A DNA stretch of 5,697 nucleotides from Azoarcus sp. (lineage in GTDB: Bacteria > Pseudomonadota > Gammaproteobacteria > Burkholderiales > Rhodocyclaceae). The stretch is from NCBI GenBank assembly GCA_031285365.1, contig JAITWP010000067.1:1-5697 (forward strand). Reading direction: 5' to 3'. The translations under genes were made by a program, and so were the position numbers. Below the pieces are notes generated by a model. The model was not told the origin of the DNA. It ran no database searches and saw only the letters and a program-made list of their open reading frames with translations. This document shows, one piece after another, positions 1-5,697 of this stretch; the stretch's first letter is position 1, and the number at the start of each line of letters is the position of its first letter.

Positions 1-978
1 GGCAAACGGCCCGAGCACGCATCTTTCACCCGTCGCCGTGCCATCGAGATGCGAAAACGGAGCCACGCGCGTCCCGCTGCCAATCCGGACGTCCCGGAGC
101 ACGCAATTCGCGCCGACAACGACATCGTCGCCCAATTCGACCCGACCCTCGAAGACGCAATTGATGTCGATTTCGACATCGCGCCCGCAAAGAAGCTCAC
201 CGCGCACGTCAATCCGCGCGGGATCGATGAGCGTCACCCCCGCGTCCATGAGTCTTTTCGCCACAGATGCCTGAAACACCCGCTCAAGGACGGCCAGTTG
301 CTCTTTGCTGTTCACGCCCAGCGTCTCGGAGATGTCGTCGGGCGCGACGGTGACGATTTCCACGCCATCACTGACCGCAAGGCCGACGATGTCCGTCAGG
401 TAATACTCGCCCTGGGTATTGTCGTTGCCAATACGTCCCAGCCAGTCACGCAGCTTGGCAGCAGGCGCAACGAGAATGCCGGTATTGATCTCGCACACCC
501 GGCGCTCGTCGGGGGTTGCATCCTTCTCTTCGACGATACGGATCACACGCCCCGCTTCATCGCGCAGAATGCGGCCATAGCCTTCCGGATCATCGAGCTC
601 GACCGTGAGCAGGGCCAGCCGATCCTGCCCTGCCGCGTCCATCAGGCGTGCAAGCGTGGGAGCGCCGATCAGGGGTACATCACCGTAGAGCACCAGCACC
701 CGCGAATCAGTGGACAGATGCGGCACGGCCTGCTGTACCGCGTGCCCTGTCCCGAGTTGCTGGCTTTGCTCCACCCAGACGAGATCGGGCGCGTCGAGCC
801 GCGAGCACACCGCTTCACCACCATGACCGTGAACGACACAAATCCGTCGCGCCCCGAGCGCACGAGCGCTCGTCAACACATGAGCAAGCAAGGGCCGCCC
901 CGCGAGCGGTTGCAGCACCTTGGGTAAAACCGAGCGCATGCGTTTGCCCTGCCCGGCGGCGAGAATCACAACTTCCAT
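1..978 (-). CDS. glmU: Bifunctional UDP-GlcNAc pyrophosphorylase / glucosamine-1-phosphate N-acetyltransferase GlmU, 3' end cut by window edge
   Basis: GlmU is a cytosolic enzyme that acetylates glucosamine-1-phosphate with acetyl-CoA (C-terminal domain) and then joins the product to UTP to give UDP-GlcNAc (N-terminal domain), the precursor of peptidoglycan and lipid A. The minus strand is open from ATG at 978 to base 1, giving 326 codons of a family usually near 455 residues. Visible motifs are the nucleotide-binding signature LAAGQGKRM (residues 6-14) with R13 and K20, QLGTGHA (74-80), YGDVPL with metal-binding D100 (98-103), GYGRI (133-137), EINTGI with N165, EYYLTDI (191-197) and GVN with N223. 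From about residue 250 the left-handed beta-helix hexapeptide repeats begin. The acetyltransferase active site lies outside the window. The start is supported by AAGGA five nt upstream and by the motif sitting at residue 6. Family and reaction are established knowledge; the call is very secure. Confidence 0.97.
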   Translation of the reverse strand, partial: MEVVILAAGQGKRMRSVLPKVLQPLAGRPLLAHVLTSARALGARRICVVHGHGGEAVCSRLDAPDLVWVEQSQQLGTGHAVQQAVPHLSTDSRVLVLYGDVPLIGAPTLARLMDAAGQDRLALLTVELDDPEGYGRILRDEAGRVIRIVEEKDATPDERRVCEINTGILVAPAAKLRDWLGRIGNDNTQGEYYLTDIVGLAVSDGVEIVTVAPDDISETLGVNSKEQLAVLERVFQASVAKRLMDAGVTLIDPARIDVRGELLCGRDVEIDINCVFEGRVELGDDVVVGANCVLRDVRIGSGTRVAPFSHLDGTATGERCVLGPFA

Positions 979-983
979 GAGTT

Positions 984-988
984 TCCTT
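984..988 (-). promoter_or_regulatory. glmU ribosome binding site
   Basis: On the minus strand AAGGA sits five nt before the glmU ATG (976-978). This normal spacing supports that start codon. Confidence 0.7.
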
Positions 989-1004
989 AGAAAAAAGCTC
1001 GGTC

Positions 1005-1013
1005 ATTCTAGCA
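1005..1013 (-). promoter_or_regulatory. Putative extended -10 promoter for glmU
   Basis: The minus strand reads TGCTAGAAT, an extended -10 element (TGn followed by TAGAAT, five of six matches to TATAAT). The predicted transcription start is near 998, leaving a leader of about 20 nt with the AAGGA ribosome site. No good -35 is seen: the hexamer at the right distance (1028-1033) reads CCAAAA. That is tolerable for an extended -10 promoter. Based on motif inspection only. Confidence 0.5.
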
Positions 1014-1025
1014 TCTGGCGAATCT

Positions 1026-1048
1026 GCTTTTGGCAGACAAGCCAAAGC
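1026..1048. repeat. Inverted repeat between the divergent glmU and ackA promoters, possible operator
   Basis: GCTTTTGGC (1026-1034) and GCCAAAGC (1041-1048) face each other across a 6-nt spacer. The core TTTGGC/GCCAAA (1029-1034 and 1041-1046) is a perfect inverted match; the outer part has one extra T in the left arm. A third TTTGGC lies at 1084-1089. The dyad covers the -35 regions of both predicted promoters, so it could be a shared operator. No regulator family is recognised from the motif. It is also a possible cruciform or a chance match. Confidence 0.35.
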
Positions 1049-1063
1049 GGATACTGCTAAAAT
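1034..1063 (+). promoter_or_regulatory. Putative promoter for the ackA-pduL operon
   Basis: On the plus strand TGCTAAAAT (1055-1063) is an extended -10 with TAAAAT matching five of six consensus bases. An 18-nt spacer separates it from CAGACA (1034-1039), which matches TTGACA at four of six positions. A start near 1070 would give a leader of about 118 nt before ackA, containing the TTGAC repeats and the hairpin at 1103-1135. Motif inspection only; a start closer to ackA is not excluded. Confidence 0.45.
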
Positions 1064-1064
1064 A

Positions 1065-1098
1065 TTGACTTTGCGCATTGACTTTTGGCCTGCTTGAC
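1065..1098 (+). repeat. Three closely spaced TTGAC repeats in the ackA leader
   Basis: TTGACTTT occurs at 1065-1072 and again at 1078-1085 (13 nt start to start), and TTGAC recurs at 1094-1098 (16 nt further). None has a convincing -10 at 16-18 nt, so they are unlikely to be sigma-70 -35 boxes. They could be half-sites for a DNA-binding protein, or chance. Confidence 0.35.
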
Positions 1099-1102
1099 GT
1101 TC

Positions 1103-1142
1103 CCGCGTACGCAGGCACCGTGCGGATACGCGCGGTTCTTTT
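1103..1142 (+). terminator. Attenuator-like hairpin with T-rich tail in the ackA leader
   Basis: CGCGTA (1104-1109) pairs with TACGCG (1127-1132). After a 2-nt bulge (1125-1126), CGCA (1110-1113) pairs with TGCG (1121-1124) around a 7-nt loop, making about 10 base pairs. In another register CCGCG (1103-1107) pairs with CGCGG (1131-1135), bringing the stem directly against TTCTTTT (1136-1142). This has the shape of an intrinsic terminator. The gene upstream is divergent, so any terminator here would act on ackA transcripts, that is, as an attenuator. The T tract is short and interrupted by a C. Folding energy was not computed. Confidence 0.35.
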
Positions 1143-1170
1143 GCATCATCCAGCTGTTCAATCATTATAA

Positions 1171-1178
1171 AAAGGAGG
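1171..1178 (+). promoter_or_regulatory. ackA ribosome binding site
   Basis: AAAGGAGG, a near-perfect Shine-Dalgarno sequence, ends nine nt before the ATG at 1188. This fixes the ackA start and suggests strong translation. Confidence 0.85.
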
Positions 1179-1187
1179 CAGTCCCAC

Positions 1188-2372
1188 ATGAAATCCATTC
1201 TCGTCCTTAACGCAGGTTCATCGAGTCTGAAATTCGCCGTCTTTCCGCTGGAACCCGCTCTGGCCGAACATCCGGCCCTCTCAGGGCAAATCGAGGGTAT
1301 CGGCGCCACGCCAAAGCTTTCTGCCAAAACATCCGAAGGCAAACGCTTCCAGGAAGATGTCGCCCTGACGGGTGATCAGACCGAGCAGCACCGGGCCTCT
1401 CTTTCCTACCTGTTCCGCTGGCTCGAAACCAACGCGCCGGAACTGCAAATTTCCGCCGCAGGCCATCGCGTAGTGCACGGTGGAGAAGATCACAGCGCCC
1501 CTGTCAAACTCGATGCTGCCACTCTGGCCAAACTCGAAACCCTCATCCCTCTCGCGCCACTGCACCAGCCGCATAACCTGCGCGCGGTCAGCGAAATTTT
1601 CAAATTGCTGCCCGACGTGCCGCAGGTCGCCTGCTTCGATACCGCCTTTCACCGGCACAACCCCGAAGTTGCGCAAACCTACGGCCTGCCGCGCGAACTT
1701 ACGAAGGGCGGCATCAGAAGCTACGGTTTCCACGGCCTGTCCTACGACTACATCACCCGCACCCTGCCCGATGTCATCGGAGAGAAGGCCAAGGGCGCGG
1801 TCGTCATCGCCCACCTCGGCAATGGCGGGTCAATGGCTGCCGTGCGCGACGGTATAGGCGTGGCCACGACGATGGGCTTTTCCACCATCAACGGCCTGCT
1901 CATGGGAACCCGTTGCGGCTCCATCGACCCCGGCGTCCTGCTCTACCTGATCGACCAGAAAGGCATGGACTACAAGACGCTCACCCAGTTGCTGTACAAG
2001 GATTCGGGTCTGCTGGGCGTCTCCGGGATCAGCCAGGACATGCGCGAACTGCTCTCTTCGGATGCGCCCGAAGCCCGCGAAGCGGTCGATCTGTTCTGCT
2101 ACCGGATTGCCCGCGAACTGGGTTCGCTGGCTGCCGCCGCAGGCGGTCTCGACGCGCTGGTCTTTACCGGCGGCATCGGTGAGAACGCCGCGGCCATTCG
2201 CGAGCGCGTCTGTGCCCTCTCAAGCTGGCTTGGCATCGACATCGATCTGGCAGCCAACAACGAAAGGAAACTGCGCATCGACAGCCCGAAGAGCCGGGTC
2301 ATCGTCGCCGTCGTACCGACCAACGAAGAGGGCATGATTGCCCGCTACACAGCCGAAGTATTGAAGTTGTAA
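1188..2372 (+). CDS. ackA: Acetate kinase AckA
   Basis: AckA is a cytosolic kinase that reversibly converts acetyl phosphate and ADP to acetate and ATP; many members also use propionyl phosphate. The 394-residue length is normal (about 400). The ASKHA fold is visible from the N-terminal phosphate loop LNAGSSSLKF (residues 7-16). Catalytic and binding residues of the family are in place: HRVVHGG with R94, PLAPLH with H126, FDTAFH with D151, SYGFHG with H182, HLGNG with N212, MGTRCGSIDPG with R242, FTGGIGEN (326-333) for adenosine binding, and PTNEE (377-381) near the C-terminus. The usual NEEL is NEEG here, a minor change. The start has a strong ribosome site. The gene ends in TAA followed at once by a second in-frame TAA. 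pduL follows after 39 nt without a visible terminator, so the two are probably cotranscribed and work in sequence. A propionate kinase (TdcD type) cannot be excluded from sequence alone. Confidence 0.96.
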   Translation: MKSILVLNAGSSSLKFAVFPLEPALAEHPALSGQIEGIGATPKLSAKTSEGKRFQEDVALTGDQTEQHRASLSYLFRWLETNAPELQISAAGHRVVHGGEDHSAPVKLDAATLAKLETLIPLAPLHQPHNLRAVSEIFKLLPDVPQVACFDTAFHRHNPEVAQTYGLPRELTKGGIRSYGFHGLSYDYITRTLPDVIGEKAKGAVVIAHLGNGGSMAAVRDGIGVATTMGFSTINGLLMGTRCGSIDPGVLLYLIDQKGMDYKTLTQLLYKDSGLLGVSGISQDMRELLSSDAPEAREAVDLFCYRIARELGSLAAAAGGLDALVFTGGIGENAAAIRERVCALSSWLGIDIDLAANNERKLRIDSPKSRVIVAVVPTNEEGMIARYTAEVLKL

Positions 2373-2402
2373 TAAAAACATCCCCCCAACCCCAATACAC
2401 AC

Positions 2403-2407
2403 GGAGG
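2403..2407 (+). promoter_or_regulatory. pduL ribosome binding site
   Basis: GGAGG lies four nt before the pduL ATG at 2412. The spacing is a little short but the match is good, and it indicates independent initiation on a shared ackA-pduL message. Confidence 0.7.
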
Positions 2408-2411
2408 AATC

Positions 2412-2993
2412 ATGGCTTACAAAGTCCCCATTGGCATCTCGAACAAACACCTGCATTTGTCCGAGCAAGACCTGGCAACACTGTTCGGCGAGGGATACAA
2501 ACTCACGTCGTACAAAGAGCTTGTACAGCCAGGCCAATATGCCGCCAACGAGCAGGTCGATATCGTCGGCCCCAAGGGCTCATTCAAAAACATCCGCATC
2601 ATCGGGCCGACCCGCCCGCAGACGCAGGTCGAAGTCTCCCTGACGGATGCGCGCACGCTCGGCATCGACCCGCCTGTGCGTGAATCCGGCAAGCTGGGAG
2701 ATTCTCCCGGCGTCAAGCTCGTTGGCCCCAAGGGCGAAGTCGAATTGGGCGCTGGCGCAATCGTGGCACTGCGTCACATCCATCTTTCGCCCGAACAGGC
2801 CAAAGAAGCGGGACTCCAGGACAAGGATCTCGTCGACGTCAAGACCAGCGGCAAAAGACCGCTGATTTTCGAAGACGTGCTCATCCGTTCCGGCGAAGGC
2901 CATTTTCGCGAGTTTCACATCGACACCGATGAGGCCAACGCAGCGGGCGTGGGCAACAACGACGAAGCGGAAATCCTCAGGAAGAAAAATTAA
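2412..2993 (+). CDS. pduL: PduL-type phosphate acyltransferase (phosphotransacylase)
   Basis: PduL exchanges CoA for phosphate on acyl-CoA, giving acyl phosphate, the substrate of AckA. It is unrelated to Pta and is best known from propanediol-using microcompartments. The 193 residues show both PduL beta-barrel halves. The first has KHLHLSEQD (12-20), QPGQYA (39-44) and IRIIGPTRPQTQVEVS (61-76); the second has LRHIHLSPEQA (120-130) and FHIDTDEANAAG (168-179). Expected zinc ligands are H13, H15, E74, H122, H124 and H169, with R68 as the phosphate-binding arginine. As I recall the numbering of the solved Rhodopseudomonas PduL, each is offset by 35. The protein starts three residues before the VPIGISNKH core, so it lacks the N-terminal encapsulation peptide of microcompartment forms. 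That, with no shell gene nearby, points to a free cytosolic enzyme paired with AckA. Acetyl-CoA or propionyl-CoA could be the main substrate. Confidence 0.95.
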   Translation: MAYKVPIGISNKHLHLSEQDLATLFGEGYKLTSYKELVQPGQYAANEQVDIVGPKGSFKNIRIIGPTRPQTQVEVSLTDARTLGIDPPVRESGKLGDSPGVKLVGPKGEVELGAGAIVALRHIHLSPEQAKEAGLQDKDLVDVKTSGKRPLIFEDVLIRSGEGHFREFHIDTDEANAAGVGNNDEAEILRKKN

Positions 2994-3021
2994 GAGGGAG
3001 GGGTTACTCCGACGATCAACA
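2994..3021. other. Convergent pduL / dacB junction without a clear terminator
   Basis: Only 28 nt separate the pduL TAA (2991-2993) from the dacB TGA (3022-3024 on the other strand). The best dyad is GGAG (2997-3000) with CTCC (3007-3010), four base pairs and no T tract. No intrinsic terminator is visible for either operon in this gap, so transcripts probably run into the opposing gene. Confidence 0.5.
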
Positions 3022-4542
3022 TCAACGCTTTTTGCCGCGCGGCGATGCCTTTTTGGGGCTCGCCTGCGGCTTTTCGTGTGATGCTGCAGGTTTGGGTTCT
3101 GTCACCTGCGGCACCCCTGACCAGACCCACTCTATCAGCGCATCCTGCGCCTTTTGCGAACCGCCGGCCTCGGAGTGATTGATCATCATCACCACGGCGT
3201 GGCGACGCCCGTGTTGATCGAGCACGTAGCCCGCGATGGATTTCACGTCATTGATCGTGCCTGTTTTCAGGTGCGCATGACCACGAACGGGACTGTCCTT
3301 CAGGCGGCGGTGTGCCGTACCGTCACGTCCAACGATAGGCAGTGAGGCGACGAAATCCGGCATCCATGGACGTTGCCAGGCACGCACCAGCAAGGTTCCG
3401 AGGCTATCCGCGCGAATGCGGGCCTCGCGGGACAATCCTGAACCGTTGCCGATCTCCAGCCCGGAAACCTCGATGCCCGCCCTGATCAGACACTGCCGCG
3501 TGGCTTCGACTCCGGCAGCCACCATATCAGTAGAAGACCTATTGATATTGGCACTCTCGCGCCCTACCTGAGCCAGCAATTGCCGGGCAATGACGTTGCT
3601 CGACCATTTGTTCATGGTGCGCACGATCTCGCCCAATGGCACGGACTCATCGATAATCAGGGTTTTCGCATCGGCAGGAGTAAGGCCATTTCGTACCTGC
3701 CCACGCGCCGCACCCCCCAATTCCCACCACAAGGCCCGCACCATTGCCACGCCGTAATCGGACGGCGCAAGCGGTGAAGTGCCCCAGACGCGCGGCCCGC
3801 AATTGGCGGGCAGACTGCCCGTAAGCGTCAAGCGGCCTTTATCCATCTTTGCATTGAGATCGCGAAACCAGACATCGCAATTCCTGCTGGAGGTCACGAT
3901 CTGGTTATCGATTTCCACCCCCGCCAGCGGAGGCTCCGCAACCAGCCTCACAGGGTCTTGCGCTTTGGAACCGGGAAAAAGCGCCAGTTGCTGCGTATTG
4001 AAATGGATCAACAGCCCCGTTCCTCCGCTGTTGTACGGGCGCAGTCCTTTCCCGTCAAAGGCGTAAGGGTCGTGTTCGGGCAGCACTAGCGCCGAATGAT
4101 CGAGCACGATGTCGCCCCCAATGGTGGAAAAACCCAAACTGCGCAACCGCCGCAATATCCGCCAGAGGCGCTCATAAGTCAGCACCGGGTCGCCGTCGCC
4201 CACCAGGTAAAGATTTCCGATGGGATGTCCTTTTTCCTGGGAAGACTCACCGATTGCGATACGGGTCGTCCAGGTTCGCTCCGGCCCAAGCAGTTCCAGC
4301 GCGGCAAAGGTCGTCACCACCTTCATCGACGAAGCCGGATTCATCGGACGCTCGGCATTGAACGCCACCGTGGGCTGTCTCGCATCCACCGGTTGAACCC
4401 ATACCGACACCGCGTCCACCGGAATACGGGCGCGTTCAAGCTCCACACGCACGACGGACGGCAGGCTCTCCATCGGAGCCGCATGTGCCTGCACCGGCAT
4501 CAGGAAGGAGAGTACAAGCGCCATGCCATATCTTGAGAACAT
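3022..4542 (-). CDS. dacB: D-alanyl-D-alanine carboxypeptidase/endopeptidase, PBP4 family (peptidase S13)
   Basis: DacB acts in the periplasm, removing terminal D-Ala from peptidoglycan peptides and cutting D-Ala-meso-DAP cross-links. Starting at 4542 it has 506 residues (E. coli PBP4 has 477). Residues 1-21 look like a signal peptide: a hydrophobic core and AHA before the predicted cut ahead of A22. The penicillin-binding triad is complete: SSMK (71-74, nucleophile S71, K74), SSN (314-316) and KTG (426-428). GNGSGLSR (365-372) and LPIVGRDGTAHRRL (401-414) are further S13 signatures. The C-terminal 25 or so residues are rich in Lys, Pro and Ala and end in RGKKR, an unusual basic tail. GAGG (4552-4555) lies nine nt before the ATG at 4542 but only three before an in-frame ATG at 4548, so 4542 is preferred. 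The frame stays open upstream to 5016, but that part is a shadow of lysA. It follows lysA by 26 nt on the same strand and is probably cotranscribed. Confidence 0.95.
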   Translation of the reverse strand: MFSRYGMALVLSFLMPVQAHAAPMESLPSVVRVELERARIPVDAVSVWVQPVDARQPTVAFNAERPMNPASSMKVVTTFAALELLGPERTWTTRIAIGESSQEKGHPIGNLYLVGDGDPVLTYERLWRILRRLRSLGFSTIGGDIVLDHSALVLPEHDPYAFDGKGLRPYNSGGTGLLIHFNTQQLALFPGSKAQDPVRLVAEPPLAGVEIDNQIVTSSRNCDVWFRDLNAKMDKGRLTLTGSLPANCGPRVWGTSPLAPSDYGVAMVRALWWELGGAARGQVRNGLTPADAKTLIIDESVPLGEIVRTMNKWSSNVIARQLLAQVGRESANINRSSTDMVAAGVEATRQCLIRAGIEVSGLEIGNGSGLSREARIRADSLGTLLVRAWQRPWMPDFVASLPIVGRDGTAHRRLKDSPVRGHAHLKTGTINDVKSIAGYVLDQHGRRHAVVMMINHSEAGGSQKAQDALIEWVWSGVPQVTEPKPAASHEKPQASPKKASPRGKKR

Positions 4543-4551
4543 CGCCATCAG

Positions 4552-4555
4552 CCTC
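4552..4555 (-). promoter_or_regulatory. dacB ribosome binding site that decides the start
   Basis: The minus strand reads GAGG here, in the 26-nt gap after lysA. Spacing is nine nt to the ATG at 4540-4542 and three nt to the ATG at 4546-4548, which favours the former. The two options differ by only two residues of the signal peptide. Confidence 0.55.
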
Positions 4556-4568
4556 AACGAAAAATGAT

Positions 4569-5697
4569 CTATGACCGACTCGGCGGCAACGGAGATTCCA
4601 GCGCGTAGAGCGACTCCACCGTCTCCCTGACACGCACGAGATGAACCGTATCTCCGTCGACAAGCACTTCGGCGGCGCGGGGGCGGGAGTTGTAGTTGGA
4701 ACTCATGCTCATCCCGTAAGCGCCCGCCGACAACAGCGCGAGCAAATCTCCCTCCTCCACGGCCAGATCGCGATCGCGCGCGAGAAAATCCCCGCTCTCG
4801 CAAATCGGCCCCACCACATCGACGGTTTGCCTTGGCACATCGCGCACATCGACTTCCACTGCCGCGTGCCAGCCGTTGTAGAGCGACGGGCGAAGCAGAT
4901 CGTTCATTGCCGCGTCGACGATGGCGAAATTCTTTTCCTCGCCCTGCTTCAGATACTCGATCCGCGTGAGCAACAGGCCGGCATTCCCGGTGAGCGAGCG
5001 CCCCGGCTCGAACCACAGTTCTTCCGGCCGATCCTTGAACAATTCCAGCAACGGCGCGAGATACTCATCCACCGTGGGAACGGCTTCATCCCGGTAGCGA
5101 ACGCCCAGCCCGCCGCCCAGGTCGATGTGTTCCAGGCGGATGCCTTCCTCTGCCAGTTGGTCGACGAGGTCGAGCATCCGGCGCGCAGCTTCCGCTATCG
5201 GCGCAGGATCGAGCAGTTGCGAACCGATGTGGCAATCAATGCCACAAACCCGCAGATTGGGCAAAGCCGCCGCACGCCGATAAAGCGCCGCTGCATCCCC
5301 AAAAGCCACTCCGAATTTGTTGCTCTTCAACCCCGTCGAGATATAGGGGTGTGTTTTCGGATCGACATCCGGATTCACCCGTATCGCGACGGAGGCCGTC
5401 TTGCCCATCTCCCCCGCGATTTCATTCAACCGTTCAAGCTCGGCGGCGGACTCCACGTTGAAACAGCGAATCCCCGCCTCCAGCGCCTGGTGCATCTCCG
5501 TGCGAAGCTTGCCTGTGCCCGAGAACACCACCCGATCTGCACGCCCTCCAGCCGCCAATACCCGCGCCAGCTCCCCGCCCGAGACAATATCGAACCCGGC
5601 CCCAAGCTGCGCGAACACCGAGAGCACGCCGAGGTTGGAATTCGCCTTGACCGAGTAGCACACCAGCGAGCGCCGCGCCCCGAGCGCTCGTTGGTAC
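4569..5697 (-). CDS. lysA: Diaminopimelate decarboxylase LysA, N-terminus cut by window edge
   Basis: LysA is a cytosolic PLP enzyme that decarboxylates meso-diaminopimelate to L-lysine, the last step of lysine synthesis. The frame is open to the right edge (first whole codon TAC at 5694-5696), giving 375 residues of a family near 415. Roughly 40 N-terminal residues, including the start codon, lie outside. A GTG at 5661-5663 could be mistaken for a start, but the residues before it (YQRALGARRSL) match the family, so it is internal. Motifs in order are CYSVKANSN with the PLP lysine (codon 5646-5648), GAGFDIVSGGEL, HIGSQLLD, the glycine loop IDLGGGLGVRY, EPGRSL, DAAMNDLLRPSLY, GPICESGDFLARDR with the substrate-site cysteine, and GAYGMSMSSNYNSRPR, all typical of fold-III decarboxylases. 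It ends in TAG. dacB begins 26 nt downstream. Arginine or carboxynorspermidine decarboxylases share the fold, but the CESGD and HIGSQ motifs favour LysA. Confidence 0.97.
   Translation of the reverse strand, partial: YQRALGARRSLVCYSVKANSNLGVLSVFAQLGAGFDIVSGGELARVLAAGGRADRVVFSGTGKLRTEMHQALEAGIRCFNVESAAELERLNEIAGEMGKTASVAIRVNPDVDPKTHPYISTGLKSNKFGVAFGDAAALYRRAAALPNLRVCGIDCHIGSQLLDPAPIAEAARRMLDLVDQLAEEGIRLEHIDLGGGLGVRYRDEAVPTVDEYLAPLLELFKDRPEELWFEPGRSLTGNAGLLLTRIEYLKQGEEKNFAIVDAAMNDLLRPSLYNGWHAAVEVDVRDVPRQTVDVVGPICESGDFLARDRDLAVEEGDLLALLSAGAYGMSMSSNYNSRPRAAEVLVDGDTVHLVRVRETVESLYALESPLPPSRS

Noticed and set aside
49..927. A 292-codon open frame on the plus strand.
   Set aside because: It lies wholly antisense to glmU, whose motifs are clear on the other strand. 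Its translation resembles no family I know and it is a GC-rich shadow frame.
940..964. Lys in place of Thr in the GlmU nucleotide-binding signature (GKRM instead of GTRM).
   Set aside because: I recall this as a common variant in Betaproteobacteria, so it is not treated as unusual.
1141..1170. A promoter TTGCAT-18 nt-TTATAA immediately before ackA.
   Set aside because: Transcription would start at about 1177, inside the Shine-Dalgarno sequence, leaving no usable ribosome site. The matches are also weak.
815..1342. A 175-codon minus-strand frame across the glmU-ackA intergenic region.
   Set aside because: It overlaps the start of glmU in another frame and the start of ackA antisense, shows no recognisable domain, and crosses both predicted promoters.
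1281..1814. A 177-codon minus-strand frame inside ackA.
   Set aside because: It is antisense to the conserved core of ackA and has no family features.
3034..3054. GCCGCGCGGC followed by a T run as a terminator for pduL.
   Set aside because: The palindrome has no loop of its own, and the T run is separated from it by GATGCC. The only hairpin next to the T run is three base pairs. It also lies in the dacB coding sequence.
4543..5016. Open frame extending dacB upstream to give a 664-residue protein.
   Set aside because: This stretch overlaps the lysA coding region in another frame and reads as Arg-rich, low-complexity sequence. The signal peptide begins at 4542, behind a ribosome site, which marks the true start.
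5661..5663. GTG as the lysA start codon.
   Set aside because: The eleven codons before it are open in frame and resemble the family, and the PLP lysine would fall at residue 6, far too close to the N-terminus. The gene continues past the window edge.

Overview
The window looks like chromosomal DNA from a Gram-negative proteobacterium. It is GC-rich by eye, coding is dense, and it holds a bifunctional GlmU, a periplasmic PBP4-type DacB with a signal peptide, and a meso-diaminopimelate decarboxylase LysA. The wording of several motifs (GlmU LAAGQGKRM and GVNSKEQL, LysA LVCYSVKANSN) reminds me most of Betaproteobacteria. That placement is an inference from memory, not a search. There is no tRNA, rRNA, insertion sequence, CRISPR array or phage gene that I can see.

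Layout. Positions 1-978 (minus strand) hold the first 326 codons of glmU, which runs off the left edge. Positions 979-1187 are a divergent intergenic region. It contains a likely extended -10 promoter for glmU, a likely extended -10 promoter for ackA facing the other way, an inverted repeat between them, a run of TTGAC repeats, and a hairpin followed by a T-rich tract in the ackA leader. Positions 1188-2993 (plus strand) hold ackA (acetate kinase) and pduL (PduL-type phosphotransacylase), 39 nt apart and probably one operon. Positions 3022-5697 (minus strand) hold lysA, which enters from the right edge without its N-terminus, followed 26 nt later by dacB. pduL and dacB converge with only 28 nt between their stop codons.

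How the genes fit together. AckA and PduL together interconvert acetyl-CoA (or propionyl-CoA) and acetate (or propionate) with ATP formation or use. PduL takes the place usually held by Pta. It has no extra N-terminal extension and no microcompartment gene lies in the window, so it is best read as a free cytosolic enzyme. GlmU, LysA and DacB all touch the cell wall: GlmU makes UDP-GlcNAc, LysA drains meso-DAP into lysine, and DacB trims or cuts DAP-containing peptides in the periplasm.

Most of the window is ordinary housekeeping sequence. The points most worth a second look are the ackA-pduL pairing outside a microcompartment and the control region 979-1187, above all the attenuator-like hairpin ahead of ackA. 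I found no sign of a wholly new system.
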